Notes: generated by a model not told the origin, from the letters alone. A DNA stretch of 62,702 bases from CAYLKK01 sp964412505 (GCA_964412505.1 CAYPOM010000008.1:1-62702), one strand, 5' to 3'. Positions 44,933-56,000 are shown, counted from the first letter of the stretch. A program made the numbers and translations.

Positions 44933-45745
44933 ATGCTTTCATCAGCAAAAGAAGTTTTAGAGAAATATAACGGTTCTGCATCGAAAAGATTCGGACAGAA
45001 CTATATTTTCTCTAAAAATATAAATCAGAAAATTGTTAATTTTGCAGGAAATCTAGAAGATAAAACTGTTCTTGAAATAGGTCCAGGCCCGGGTGGGTTA
45101 ACTTTAGAAATTTTAGCTAAAAACCCGAAAAAGTTTATTATAGTAGAATTAGATAAATTATGGTCTGATGCATGGTATGATATTACTAAAGACGACAAGC
45201 ACGTAACTGTAATAAGTTCAGATATTTTGCATGTAGATATAACGGCATTAAAACCAGATATAATTATTTCTAACCTACCCTATAATATTTCGTCTCAAGT
45301 TTTATTTAAAATTCTACCTGATATACATAATTTTGAAAAAATAGTTTTTATGTTTCAAAAAGAGTTAGCTGATAGAATTTGCGCAGATTTCGGCAACAAA
45401 ACTTATGGAAAATTGTCGGTATTATCGCAATGGAAATCTATAGTTCGCAAGGAATTGGTGCTACCACCAGGAGCCTTCACTCCTGCACCGAAAGTACACT
45501 CTGCGGTGCTATCATTTTCACCTAAATCACAGGATAGTATAGATTTTAATCGATTTAATCAGCTTCTTACAGTAGCTTTTTCGAATAGAAGAAAACAAGT
45601 TTTAAAACTTATAAATAAGGAATTTAATTTCGATTATTCTCGAATATTTGAACAAATTGGGATAAAAAATACGGCTAGAGCGGAGGAAATATCTGTTCAA
45701 AATTTTATTCGAATTATGCAATACATACCAAATATTAATATATAG
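44933..45745 (+). CDS. rsmA: 16S rRNA (adenine1518/1519-N6)-dimethyltransferase RsmA
   Basis: A 270-aa KsgA-family enzyme that dimethylates two adenines at the 3' end of 16S rRNA. KRFGQNYIFSKNINQKIV is the N-terminal signature. VLEIGPGPGGLTLEIL is the SAM loop (about residue 46), and ISNLPYNISSQVLFKIL carries the NLPY catalytic motif (about residue 103). PPGAFTPAPKVHSAVL and FSNRRKQVLKLI complete the family pattern. It follows typA by four bases and is probably co-transcribed with it. Confidence 0.95.
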   Translation: MLSSAKEVLEKYNGSASKRFGQNYIFSKNINQKIVNFAGNLEDKTVLEIGPGPGGLTLEILAKNPKKFIIVELDKLWSDAWYDITKDDKHVTVISSDILHVDITALKPDIIISNLPYNISSQVLFKILPDIHNFEKIVFMFQKELADRICADFGNKTYGKLSVLSQWKSIVRKELVLPPGAFTPAPKVHSAVLSFSPKSQDSIDFNRFNQLLTVAFSNRRKQVLKLINKEFNFDYSRIFEQIGIKNTARAEEISVQNFIRIMQYIPNINI

Positions 45746-45780
45746 TAAGAAATATGAATATATAGCAAGAAAAACACATG

Positions 45781-46383
45781 TTATTCGCAAATACCGACGC
45801 CTCTGCTATGTAACAAATACAAATCGCCACGTTGAGCATCAGGTTTATCTTTGGATATTTTCATAGTATTTGTTCCTTTTAGAAAAAAGACTTTTGATAA
45901 TTCATTGGTGAACTTATAATTTATAACGAATGTAATCACAAAGAATTTTCCACTCAACTTATTATGCTGATATGTACTAATATCTGTTATTTTTTCATTA
46001 CTTGAGTCAAACGTTAAATTCCCATTTTTATCTATAAAAGTAATTGATTCAGCACCGTCTGTCGGCCAAAATATTTCTTCTCCACATTTAACTATATCTG
46101 TATTTATATCATCTATATTTTCATAAACATTTATATAGTACTTTATTTCCCCATGCGGAGCATACTTATCCTTGTACTTTGCTATAAATTCTGGGAATTT
46201 ACTAGTATTACAAAATTTAGCGAAATGCCTGCTAGATTCAGCTGCAATTGCAAGTAATGCATTTTGAGCACTGTTAACAAACATAAGCTCCAAAATATAA
46301 AATATAATTGCGAAGAATATAGGTGTAATGAAAGCAGCTTCTACTAAACTTGCACCAGATTTTTTTTCTACTAAAAACGTCAT
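45781..46383 (-). CDS. TadE-like pseudopilin-type protein (1)
   Basis: A 200-aa protein with a type IV prepilin-like N-terminus: KKSGASLVEAAFITP, then a long hydrophobic helix. The Glu five residues into the hydrophobic stretch is the hallmark of TadE/TadF-class minor pilins. The remainder is a soluble periplasmic domain without a recognisable family. It lies 13 bases downstream of a second TadE-like gene on the same strand, so the two are co-transcribed. No Tad ATPase, secretin, major Flp pilin or prepilin peptidase gene is nearby. Confidence 0.72.
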   Translation of the reverse strand: MTFLVEKKSGASLVEAAFITPIFFAIIFYILELMFVNSAQNALLAIAAESSRHFAKFCNTSKFPEFIAKYKDKYAPHGEIKYYINVYENIDDINTDIVKCGEEIFWPTDGAESITFIDKNGNLTFDSSNEKITDISTYQHNKLSGKFFVITFVINYKFTNELSKVFFLKGTNTMKISKDKPDAQRGDLYLLHSRGVGICE

Positions 46384-46396
46384 AAATTACATCTAC

Positions 46397-47098
46397 CTAT
46401 TGAGGAAATTCATCAGAAAAATTTGCTTTATTCACTGTAATTACACTGTATTGTCGCAACTTCATATCATACAAACTTTCTGCATTTTTAGGTTCAATGA
46501 AAGCAAATCCAAATTTAGGAATTACTTGTTCTGAATCTTCTTCTATATAGTTATTCAATCCGATCTCTATAATCATTTTATACTCACCATTTCTGATATG
46601 AATTGAATTATCTATTTGTGAAATTTCGTATATAGTATTTTTTTCAAATTGAAATTGTGTACATGCATTACTATTCTCAAAACCTGTACATTGATTGAAT
46701 GCAAAAATACTATATCCATTCCAACATACAGAAAACTTATCAAATCCGACTCCTTTTATTAATGTCAGTGCGACGTTGATTCTGTATGAAAGAGCTTGTA
46801 AAGCAGTCATATTATGTGGTATTCCTATCACTGATATTATTTTCACTATATCTGCCTTAGTAATCTTTTTATCTATAGCTTTTCTATATCTAATAGCATT
46901 AATCATCTGTTCTATATATGATATATCTGCCTTAAGTTGTGCTTCAAATCTCTTTAATTTAGGAACATCATAAGCAAAATATACCAAAGAAATCAATAAT
47001 GGAACAGCTATAGCAAACTCAATTATTACAGCAGCTTTTTTAGGTTTTTTTAATACATCTCTAAATAAAAGTGAAATAAATCGCATATGAATCAACAA
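46397..47098 (-). CDS. TadE/TadG-like pseudopilin-type protein (2)
   Basis: A 233-aa protein with the prepilin-like start KKPKKAAVIIEFAIAVPLLISLVYFAYDV, including the Glu at the pilin +5-type position. The rest is a soluble domain with a possible disulfide (FNQCTGFENSNACTQF). It is the upstream gene of the TadE-like pair and diverges from the RND transporter across 94 bases. It is similar in layout to the proteins at 45781 and 50295 but has little sequence in common beyond the N-terminus. Confidence 0.68.
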   Translation of the reverse strand: MLIHMRFISLLFRDVLKKPKKAAVIIEFAIAVPLLISLVYFAYDVPKLKRFEAQLKADISYIEQMINAIRYRKAIDKKITKADIVKIISVIGIPHNMTALQALSYRINVALTLIKGVGFDKFSVCWNGYSIFAFNQCTGFENSNACTQFQFEKNTIYEISQIDNSIHIRNGEYKMIIEIGLNNYIEEDSEQVIPKFGFAFIEPKNAESLYDMKLRQYSVITVNKANFSDEFPQ

Positions 47099-47193
47099 AC
47101 ATAAACAATGCTACGATATTAGCATTAATAACAAATTAAATTTATTGATATGGCATCATATTTCTGTGATTATTTGACACATAAAGCGATAAT

Positions 47194-50100
47194 ATGCTAA
47201 ATACAATAAGATCTATTAGTTTTATCTATATGAGCATTTGTCGCACATCTATTCTACATCCAGTAAGCACAATAGTTTGCATGCTGCTTATTGTAATATT
47301 CGGGATTTTAAACTTCAGAAACGCTTCAATCTGCGAATATCCAGATATAGAAATGCCAAACGTTTCTATAACTACTAGATACACCGGTGCATCAGCAGCT
47401 GTAATAGAGACCAAAGTTACACAAATAATAGAAGATGCAATCTCAGGAATTGATGGTATAGATTCTATATCATCAACAAGTAAAGATGGGCAATCGAGAG
47501 TACAAATAGAATTTATTTCATCCAAAAATTTAGATGAAGCAGTCAATGATGTAAGAGATAAAGTAAATAGATATATACACAAACTCCCAGATAACATAGA
47601 TCAGCCTATTATTGCAAAATATGATTCAAGTTCTATGCCAATAATTATGCTTTCATTATCTAGTGATAAAATGGCACCTATGGATCTAACAGACTACGCA
47701 CAAAGATACCTTTTGAATAGGTTTTCAACTATACATGGTGTTGCTAATGTATCAATATTGGGCTTAAAAGAAAAATCTATGAGGATTTGGCTAGATAAAT
47801 ACGAAATGGCAGCAAGAGGAATTACAGTAAAAGATATAGAGGAAGCGCTAGAAAAAGAAAATGTAGAGTATCCAAGCGGAAGAATTGAGTCTGTAGATAT
47901 AGAATTCCCTGTTACAATTAAAAGACAGTATAATTCAGTACAAGATTTTGAAAAATTAGTTGTAAAAAAAACAGGAATAGACAGTTTCGTCAGATTAAAA
48001 GATATTGCTAAAATTGAAATTGGCCCTAAAAATCAAAGAAATAGCTTTTTGCTAGATGGAAAGCCAACAATTAGTATAGCTCTTTCCAAACAATCTAAAG
48101 CAAACACAGTAGATATTTCAAATGAAGTACAAAAAATAGTATATGAACTTAATACAAGTTTCAAAAATAGTATGCATATTAGTATTCTGCGAGATGAAGC
48201 TAAATTTATAAGCGAATCGATTAAAGAAGTTTATATCACTTTACTAATAACAGCAGTGTTAGTTTTCATTATAATTTTTCTGTTTTTAGGAAGTTTGAAA
48301 GCTACATTAATTCCATCTATTGCAATCCCGATCTCAGTCGTAGGCTCTTTTACTATTCTAAACTTATTCGGATGCAGTATAAATATGATGACTTTGTTAG
48401 GGATTGTATTAGTTATAGGAATAGTAGTAGATGATGCGATAGTTATGGTAGAAAATATACATAGAAGATTGTCTAATGGAGAATCTCCCATTGATGCTGC
48501 GATAAACGGTTCTGAACAAGTAGTATTTGCAGTTATTTCGACAAGTGTTGTACTTCTGTCCGTTTTTCTTCCAATTTGTATGCTAGGTGGAAAATTAGGG
48601 AAATTATTCTCTGAATTTGCAATAGCAGTATCTTCTGCTATATTTTTGTCAACAATTGTAGCGCTAACTTTAACTCCGATGATGTGCTCAAGGATGTTAA
48701 AAAGAGAAGATCATTTAAACAACAGAGTCACACGCTATATTGAATCTATATTAAATAAAACTAATTCTTTATACGAAAAAATATTACTTTCTGCAACGAC
48801 ACAAAAAACAAAATTTGTTGTCTTTTTTATAACAATTTGTGCATTTTCTGGAATTGCATTACAATTCCTACATAATGAATTCGAACCATTAGAAGACAGA
48901 GGAGAATTAATAGTTAAATGCAAAGCAGTTGAAGGGACTGGATTTAATGCTATTTGTGATTATATGAAGCAAGCTGCCGAAAGTATTGAAAATAACAATG
49001 GAAAAAATATCAAACAAATCATGTCAATTGTCCCTAATTTTGGAGATTCAGATGGATCTGTCAATTCAGGGCAAATGATAATCGAACTATCAGAAGAATC
49101 AAGCAGAAGCACTTCGCTGTCGTTGTCTAAGAAATTTAGAAAAGATCTCGAACATATAGCAGGAATAAAATCTAACGTTATTATCCCTATGGGAATAGGC
49201 TCTAAGAATAGTAACCCAATTCAATTCGTAATTGCAGGCAATGAATATGAAGAATTAAAGGAATGGCGTGATATAATTTTAAATGAGGCTAAAAAGTATC
49301 CAGGCATATCAGACATAGATCATGATTATCAAGAAACTACACCACAATTCATCGTCAACATAAATAAAGAAAGAGCAGCACAACAAGACATATATATTCA
49401 TGACATAGGAAAAACTCTAGAGATTATGCTCGGCTCCAAAAATGTTACTACATATGTTGATAAAGGAAGAGAATATGATGTTATTTTACAGTCAAATATA
49501 TCAGAAAGACAAAACCCAACAGATATATGTGAATTTTATATAAGAAATAGCTCAGGAAAATTAATTAGCCTAGACAATGTAATTTCTATAAAAGAAATTG
49601 GAGCAGCAAACAAATTATCTAGGTTTAATAGAAATAGAGCTGTAACAATAACTGGGGCTGTCAGCAATGGATACTCTTTAGATCAGTGTTTAAAATTCTT
49701 AAAGAATATAGTACAAGATAAACTACCTAATTACGCTCAGATTTTCTATAAAGGAAAATCAAAAGACTTAAACGAATCGTCTGGTTCTTTGTTTTTTATT
49801 TTTAGTTTAGCTATAGTAATTTCATTTTTAGTTATAGCTGCACAATTTGAAAGTTTTCTCTCTCCTATAGTCATAATGATGTCTGTCCCATTAGGCTCCT
49901 TAGGCGCATTAGTTGCATTGAACCTGCTTGGACAAAACTTGAATATATACAATGAAATTGGTTTGCTAATTTTGATAGGACTTTCTACAAAACAAGGAAT
50001 ATTAATTGTTGAGTTTGCAAATCAACTTGTAAAAGAAGGCAATAATATCGTTAATTCTATTATTGAAGCATCAAAAATCAGAATGAGGCCGATAGTGATG

Positions 50101-50286
50101 ACTTGCCTATCAACTGTTGTTGGATCTATCCCTCTAATCATTGCTACTGGAGCTAGTGCAGCTAGCAGAAAAGCAATAGGTATTGTCGAATTTTTTGGCT
50201 GTTTGCTTGGAATGGTTCTCATATGTATTTTCATTCCTGTGTGGTATGTAATAATTTCGAAGCCAAAATCAGCAAATTACAATTAG
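47194..50286 (+). CDS. RND-family efflux/export transporter (AcrB-like, HAE1 group)
   Basis: A 1030-aa inner-membrane pump with the standard 12-helix, two-large-loop layout. FGILNFRNASICEYPDIEMPNVSI is the N-terminal signature. The proton relay lies in GIVVDDAIVMVENIHRRL (the Asp pair in helix 4, about residue 410) and in LIGLSTKQGILIVEFAN (Lys in helix 10, about residue 930). All relay residues are present. No periplasmic adaptor or outer-membrane channel gene is adjacent. TadE-like genes lie on both sides in the opposite direction. The substrate is unknown and could be a drug, lipid or fatty acid. Confidence 0.9.
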   Translation: MLNTIRSISFIYMSICRTSILHPVSTIVCMLLIVIFGILNFRNASICEYPDIEMPNVSITTRYTGASAAVIETKVTQIIEDAISGIDGIDSISSTSKDGQSRVQIEFISSKNLDEAVNDVRDKVNRYIHKLPDNIDQPIIAKYDSSSMPIIMLSLSSDKMAPMDLTDYAQRYLLNRFSTIHGVANVSILGLKEKSMRIWLDKYEMAARGITVKDIEEALEKENVEYPSGRIESVDIEFPVTIKRQYNSVQDFEKLVVKKTGIDSFVRLKDIAKIEIGPKNQRNSFLLDGKPTISIALSKQSKANTVDISNEVQKIVYELNTSFKNSMHISILRDEAKFISESIKEVYITLLITAVLVFIIIFLFLGSLKATLIPSIAIPISVVGSFTILNLFGCSINMMTLLGIVLVIGIVVDDAIVMVENIHRRLSNGESPIDAAINGSEQVVFAVISTSVVLLSVFLPICMLGGKLGKLFSEFAIAVSSAIFLSTIVALTLTPMMCSRMLKREDHLNNRVTRYIESILNKTNSLYEKILLSATTQKTKFVVFFITICAFSGIALQFLHNEFEPLEDRGELIVKCKAVEGTGFNAICDYMKQAAESIENNNGKNIKQIMSIVPNFGDSDGSVNSGQMIIELSEESSRSTSLSLSKKFRKDLEHIAGIKSNVIIPMGIGSKNSNPIQFVIAGNEYEELKEWRDIILNEAKKYPGISDIDHDYQETTPQFIVNINKERAAQQDIYIHDIGKTLEIMLGSKNVTTYVDKGREYDVILQSNISERQNPTDICEFYIRNSSGKLISLDNVISIKEIGAANKLSRFNRNRAVTITGAVSNGYSLDQCLKFLKNIVQDKLPNYAQIFYKGKSKDLNESSGSLFFIFSLAIVISFLVIAAQFESFLSPIVIMMSVPLGSLGALVALNLLGQNLNIYNEIGLLILIGLSTKQGILIVEFANQLVKEGNNIVNSIIEASKIRMRPIVMTCLSTVVGSIPLIIATGASAASRKAIGIVEFFGCLLGMVLICIFIPVWYVIISKPKSANYN

Positions 50287-50294
50287 TTAGAGCT

Positions 50295-50945
50295 TTATTC
50301 TTGCTCTATATTTGTATACTGGATTTTAAAATTTGCTGGCATTTCTATTATAACGTTTTCAGAAAATTCTGTTGGTAGCAATTTCATAAACCACGTCGAC
50401 AAATCATACCATGCTGTTCCTTTTGTATTAGCCTTTACTCCAATGATTGCAATTACAAACGGAGCGCTACTTTTATTCTGTAGAAGCTTAAATGTAGTAT
50501 GTTTTGAATTTGCAATTATAAATCCCTCCTTTTTTTGTTCGCATCCAAAAATCATATTAAACTGTTCACCTTTATTTCCATCTATGCCTTGTCCACCTTT
50601 ATTTCCATCTATGTCTTGATTTCGAACAAACCAATTTATATACAAAGAGCAATTATTCAATTTTTTAATATTATCATCAAAGGAACACAGAATATCTTTA
50701 GAGATTTCTTCTAAATAATGTTTTAACACATGCTGGGAGATCAGTGCTTCATGTTTATGAAGCTTAGCCAAAGTCATAATCGGGACATTTGCTGCGATTT
50801 GATGAATTTTATTTTTATATCTGTATAACGCAGTTAAATCTAACAAAAAATAAAATAAGAAAAATGCTGGTATAATAAATACAGCAAACTCTACCATTGC
50901 GATCCCCTTATTTCTATTCATCATCTTTTTTTTAAAAAAGAGCAT
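50295..50945 (-). CDS. TadE-like pseudopilin-type protein (3) with a 9-aa tandem repeat
   Basis: A 216-aa protein. It starts with a basic stretch, then NKGIAMVEFAVFIIPAFFLFY, a prepilin-like segment with Glu at the +5-type position, so it joins the two proteins at 45781 and 46397. A later hydrophobic-poor soluble domain includes IDGNKGGQG-IDGNKGEQF, a nine-residue repeat encoded by two 27-base DNA copies. An alternative start is MMNRNKG at 50924. It is convergent with the RND gene, only eight bases from its stop. Confidence 0.68.
   Translation of the reverse strand: MLFFKKKMMNRNKGIAMVEFAVFIIPAFFLFYFLLDLTALYRYKNKIHQIAANVPIMTLAKLHKHEALISQHVLKHYLEEISKDILCSFDDNIKKLNNCSLYINWFVRNQDIDGNKGGQGIDGNKGEQFNMIFGCEQKKEGFIIANSKHTTFKLLQNKSSAPFVIAIIGVKANTKGTAWYDLSTWFMKLLPTEFSENVIIEMPANFKIQYTNIEQE
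50569..50622. repeat. 27-bp tandem repeat, two copies, inside the TadE-like gene
   Basis: Two adjacent copies of a 27-base unit beginning CACCTTTATTTCCATCTATG. They differ only in the last few bases and add nine residues in frame. Such repeats can change length by replication slippage. Confidence 0.75.
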
Positions 50946-51015
50946 AAAAGCATTGTATTTTGTATAAAATTTCTTTTAAAATATATAACACATTGCTAAT
51001 TATAAAGTTAAAAAT

Positions 51016-52236
51016 ATGCATATTTCTAAAAATATTTTGTTTTCGTTGCTTATAGCTTTTGTTTGTGCTCAATCATCTGATATATCTTATTGTAAAGTTA
51101 CTAGTGGGAAAAAAATCATCAAAAAGAAGAAAAAAATAAATGCTATAAAGTATATATTAACAGACGCAGATGGAGAACTAGTTTTGAATGAAAAGGATGC
51201 AGATGTAGAAATGGCTCCATCTTCAATGACAAAATTACTTACATTATATGTATTATTTTCTGCTATTAAAAATGGACAAATATCTTTAAATACTGAGTTT
51301 ACTGTAAGTAAAAATGCAAAGAAAACCATAGGTTCAAAGAGCTTTTTAAATGAAGGAGAAAGATATCCAGTAGACACATTAATAAGGTCTATAATAGTAC
51401 ATTCTGGCAATGATGCTAGCATAGTCATAGCAGAGGGGGTGTGTGGTTCTATAGAAAAATTCGTTGATACTATGAATGAAACAGCACGTTTAATAGGAAT
51501 GCATAAATCTCACTTTTGCAACCCTACAGGTTTACATACAAAAGGACATTTTTCAACAATTAGAGATATAGCAATTTTAAGCAAAAGAATAATAAATGAT
51601 TTTCCAGAATTTTATCATTATTTTTCTGAAAAAGAATTAGAAGTAAATGGTATTAAACAAACCAATAGGAATCGCTTGTTGTGGAAGAATATTGGTGTCG
51701 ATGGTCTTAAAACTGGATACACAGATGCTGGTGGTTATGGACTTGCAGCATCAGCTAGTGTTAATGGAATACGACTTATTTCTGTCGTAAATGGATGTGA
51801 TTCTTACGACAAGCGTGAATCTGAAACGGAAAGGTTATTGAATTATGGTTTCAATTCAATTGTTAAGTATAATTTCGTTAAAAAAGGAAAGCCAATAAAA
51901 CATTTGGATGTTTGGTTAGGCGTCAAGCCAACTGTAGCTGCTGTTTTAGATCACGATATATCTTTACATGTATCCAAAAATGATATTCATAACATGAAGG
52001 TTGAGTTCATATATAGGACTCCAATAGCGGCTCCTATTTCCATCGGTGATCATTTAGGTGACCTAATAATTCATACTAATAATAAACAAATAGTACATAA
52101 AGTAGTCGCTGGAGAAAATATAGATGAGTTGAACCACTTCGATAGATTTTTTGCTGCTATAAGGTTTATGTTATTTGGAGGACAAAAGATAACAAAAGAA
52201 AAGGGAAAAAAGCGGAATAAAATAGTTATAGATTAA
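51016..52236 (+). CDS. dacA: D-alanyl-D-alanine carboxypeptidase (PBP5/6 type, S11)
   Basis: A 406-aa penicillin-binding protein that trims the terminal D-Ala from peptidoglycan stem peptides. The N-terminal signal peptide is MHISKNILFSLLIAFVCAQS. The catalytic triad of motifs is APSSMTKLLTLYV (SxxK, about residue 72), IVHSGNDASIV (SGN) and DGLKTGYTDAGGYG (KTG). A C-terminal PBP5-like beta domain follows, and the tail is Lys-rich (KEKGKKRNK), which may contact the membrane. It sits directly upstream of tmk, a pairing also seen in Rickettsiales. Confidence 0.92.
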   Translation: MHISKNILFSLLIAFVCAQSSDISYCKVTSGKKIIKKKKKINAIKYILTDADGELVLNEKDADVEMAPSSMTKLLTLYVLFSAIKNGQISLNTEFTVSKNAKKTIGSKSFLNEGERYPVDTLIRSIIVHSGNDASIVIAEGVCGSIEKFVDTMNETARLIGMHKSHFCNPTGLHTKGHFSTIRDIAILSKRIINDFPEFYHYFSEKELEVNGIKQTNRNRLLWKNIGVDGLKTGYTDAGGYGLAASASVNGIRLISVVNGCDSYDKRESETERLLNYGFNSIVKYNFVKKGKPIKHLDVWLGVKPTVAAVLDHDISLHVSKNDIHNMKVEFIYRTPIAAPISIGDHLGDLIIHTNNKQIVHKVVAGENIDELNHFDRFFAAIRFMLFGGQKITKEKGKKRNKIVID

Positions 52237-52238
52237 AA

Positions 52239-52865
52239 ATGGTTTTTAAGTGCGGTCGTTTCATAACATTTGAAGGATGCGATGGTGTAGGGAAAAGTAC
52301 ACAAATTGCCATGCTTTCAGATTTTTTAATAAATAAAGGTATTAATGTTATTCAGACTAGAGAACCTGGAGGAACAGTTATTTCTGAAAGGATTCGTGAT
52401 ATATTAAAATCGAGTTCCCACATCGATGTTATCACTGAAATGCTACTTATGTTTGCAGCCAGAAGGGAACATTTTATACAAAAGATAAAACCAGCATTGG
52501 ATGCTGGAAGTTGGGTTCTATGCGATAGATTTTGCGATTCTACAATTGTATATCAAGGTGTACTGAAAAATGTAGATATTAAAGAAATACTGCATATCCA
52601 GCAATTAACCATAGGAGATTTTGAACCAGATTTAACAATTCTTTTAGATATAAGCTATACTAGTGCACAAAAAAGAGTTAATCTAAGATCAAACGATACC
52701 ACTGATAATTACGATTTTCTTTCCAAAGAAAAGTATGACAAAATGAGAAGTGCTTATAAAAAACTTAGCTCAATTTATAAGAGAATAAACATTGTCAACG
52801 GAAGCAAAAATGTGTTATCTGTAAATAATGAAATTTGCTGTATAGTTTCTGAAAAACTCTTATAA
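52239..52865 (+). CDS. tmk: thymidylate kinase
   Basis: A 208-aa enzyme that phosphorylates dTMP to dTDP. RFITFEGCDGVGKSTQIAML is the P-loop (about residues 7-26). TREPGGTVISERIRDIL is the dTMP-binding segment. WVLCDRFCDSTIVYQG is the DR(Y/F/W) motif. LDISYTSAQKRVNLRSND precedes the lid. It starts two bases after the dacA stop, indicating co-transcription. The usual next gene, holB, is not here. Confidence 0.94.
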   Translation: MVFKCGRFITFEGCDGVGKSTQIAMLSDFLINKGINVIQTREPGGTVISERIRDILKSSSHIDVITEMLLMFAARREHFIQKIKPALDAGSWVLCDRFCDSTIVYQGVLKNVDIKEILHIQQLTIGDFEPDLTILLDISYTSAQKRVNLRSNDTTDNYDFLSKEKYDKMRSAYKKLSSIYKRINIVNGSKNVLSVNNEICCIVSEKLL

Positions 52866-53009
52866 ATTTTTATACTACTTGTTTAATCAATATATTTTTT
52901 AAATAGTTCGATTCGATATTTGTTTAAATATAGATGTTACTGTCTAATGTTTATGAAGTTTTATCGTAATTGAAACAACAACATCTATATTAGCACAAGA
53001 AGCACTTAA

Positions 53010-56000
53010 TTATTTAAATTCTGCCAGAAGCACGGCCGCTGAATTTCTAACATTTTCTAATTGATTCATAAAATTAATCTTCATTTCCATATCCAGTATT
53101 TCTTTATCTTCGGCTGCAAGTTTCAAACCATTTATATAATTTGTAATTTTTTGCATTACAAAAGAGCAACTTGCGATTATATCTTTTGTAACTGTATCTT
53201 CTCGAGTTAATTCTTTTTTAAAATTATCTATTTCTGTTTGGATGTTTTCAAGCGACGAAACTTTATATAATGTTTTTACCATATCATTTAACTCATTTTT
53301 ACAGCCTTGTTCATTTACCTCCTTCAAGTTTTTACCAAAATATTTATTAATCGGACCAATAATTTCACTAAATTGTTTAATTCTATCATCTTTACCTTCA
53401 TTTTCACTACCTCGAGCGATAAGCCATAATGCATAGCATGCATTTTGAAGGACCTTAGATACCATATCTGGCTTTACTAAAAACAGAGAAGGTGAATCTA
53501 CTACTATAACTTGTGTCTGAGCATCAGAGACATCATAATATCCAGATTCTTTAATATCATCAGCTAATTGACTTAGCATTATAGCCCTAATTTGATAATG
53601 ATCAATCATAGCTATATCATGCATTCTTATTATTATTTTTGCAATCATATATAAATCTTGATCGATCTGCTCTTTTTTCCAATGTAAGTCACTACATCCA
53701 TTACTAAGTTGATTGCCAAGTTCTTGAAACATAGAATACAAATGATACTTATATACATTATCTATTTGCAAATAAGGTTGTATATCAAGTTGTTTATAAG
53801 GACTATCATACTGATACTTCAATTGTTGTAAAACAGATAACTTAATTACTTTATCTAAGTAAGAAATAATTGTTTTTATTTTGCTAACAGTCTGTTTCCC
53901 TAAATCAATATTCTTCCCAGACAAAATCGTAGAAAGGACTTTTTTAGCTTCATCACATTTATTTATAGTTTCTATATCGTCTAGCATTTCTGATACGTCC
54001 ATAATATTACTATTACTAATTAAATTACACACCCTCATTATATGTGGCATTATTTCATAGAACTTATTTAACACATCCAAAATATCAGTTGTTTCTACTG
54101 ATTGAAAACTTTCTACTTCTTGTTTCAATTCATATGTTGACTTTTCATTATATTCACTTAACGCGTTGCTATTTATAATATTACTAAGGCAAATAATATC
54201 TGACTCTAAATTAAGTAATTTATATATCATTGGATCATATCTAACCTGCTCTTCATGCAGAGTGGTGTATAATGCATATACTTCATCCATGAAAAAACTA
54301 TCGTTAAGCTTATTTTTTTTTGCTATACATTCCTCTACTGATATCAGTAGTCTTTTTAAACCACCAGATAACTTCAAAGATATATTCTTATATTTATTAA
54401 TAATATTTTGCAGGTATTCCATTGACTCTTTTAATTCTGTTCTATTGCCATAGAACATTGCGCATGTAATGCCATCTTTTATTTGTAATGGCATTTTTAT
54501 TCTATCAGTTGCATCTGTATTGTTAAACAAATTGTAATGCTCTAAGAACAATTTTTTAAATTCTTTAAATTGATCTTCTAAATAAAATGCGTCTTTTTCG
54601 AATGCGTTTGTCTTCGCTTCATTAAACTTCTTTTCGAACTCATCTAAATATCCTTTTTTCTTATCTTCAATATCATTTTTTATCAATGTTTCTTCAGTGA
54701 TTAACCTCTTTATTTTTTCTCCATACTTACTAATAATAGCCGAACTACTCGACTTACTACTTGTTACAATAATAAAATGAGAAAATGGCTCAAAAAAAAT
54801 ATCTATTGCTTCAGTAATAGTAAGTTTCCTATTTTTATTATAATTATTAGCTATTTCCTGAAGTAAGTTGAGAAACAATAATCCGCAATCATTTTCAAGA
54901 ATGTAGCTCAAGATGGCAGAAGCGAAATTATCTTGCTCGCTAACGTAATATTTATCTAAATAACTCATCATCGCCACTAGCTGAGATAATACATATTGAT
55001 TACTAGTTATATCGTATATATTTTTTAATGCGTTTAACAATAGTGTTTCAATATATTCCAATTTAGAACTATATTTTTCATCTTTCAAAATTCTAAGAAC
55101 TTTTTTCTTGGATTCTACCTTTTGAATTGCAGTATCGACATTATAATATTTTATAGCTGCTTTAAGATATTTAGATATAGAATTATAACTAAAGTCATTA
55201 GTAGTATATGCTTGGAACCATCGATCTAAATAATCTAAATATAAGCCAAATTCTTTGGCAGCGCTTTGTTCTATATCTGTTTTACATTTGTCTATTTCTC
55301 CTTGACCTAATATTAGTTTTTGATCTTTGCAAAATTTTTTTAAATATTGAATATTTACATTTATATCTCCTTGTAATTTTTCTATTATAAACTTGACATT
55401 AGCATTCCTCTTCTCAGATTCAACTGTCTTCTTGTATTTGTTTATAAATTCCTCAAATTGACTATCCATGTATCCATTTCTTTGTATTAAATATACATAT
55501 TTATCATTACAAATTAACGGTATATGTTTGTCATTGGCCATAGATTCCTCGACAGCATAGTTTATTTGTTTTTGAGAAGTTAAATCTATTTTAATTTTTG
55601 TTACTTTTATTTCTTGATCTTTGAATAAAAACTGCATTCCAGAATTTTTTTCTTTTCCATTCTCTATTGAATTTTCTATAACTTCTTCCTTCTTTTTTCC
55701 AATTGATAGTTTTTCAGGTTTTAATTGCCCTTTCCCACTAACATTCTGCTTTTTACCAGTCTTTCCACTAGGCTTCTGCTCACTGTGTTTTCCGGTCAAT
55801 CTGCCATTTTTTTTCTTTGTCCTGGAACTATTACATTTATGTTCTGTTAACTCTAATGCTTGTACTGTCTCATTGCAAATTTTTGTTTCTTCAGTATGTA
55901 TGCTTAAAACAATATCATCATGTTCTTCTTTATCTGATGAACTTTTATCATCTTGAAAATTAGGCTGTAAATTTATGGATATATTTTCTAATTCGCTCAC

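Noticed and set aside
43980..44981. Minus-strand frames opposite typA
   Set aside because: Antisense shadows of a conserved GTPase gene.
50569..50622. CRISPR-like repeat
   Set aside because: Only two copies without spacers, in frame inside a gene. No CRISPR array or cas gene is seen anywhere in the window.
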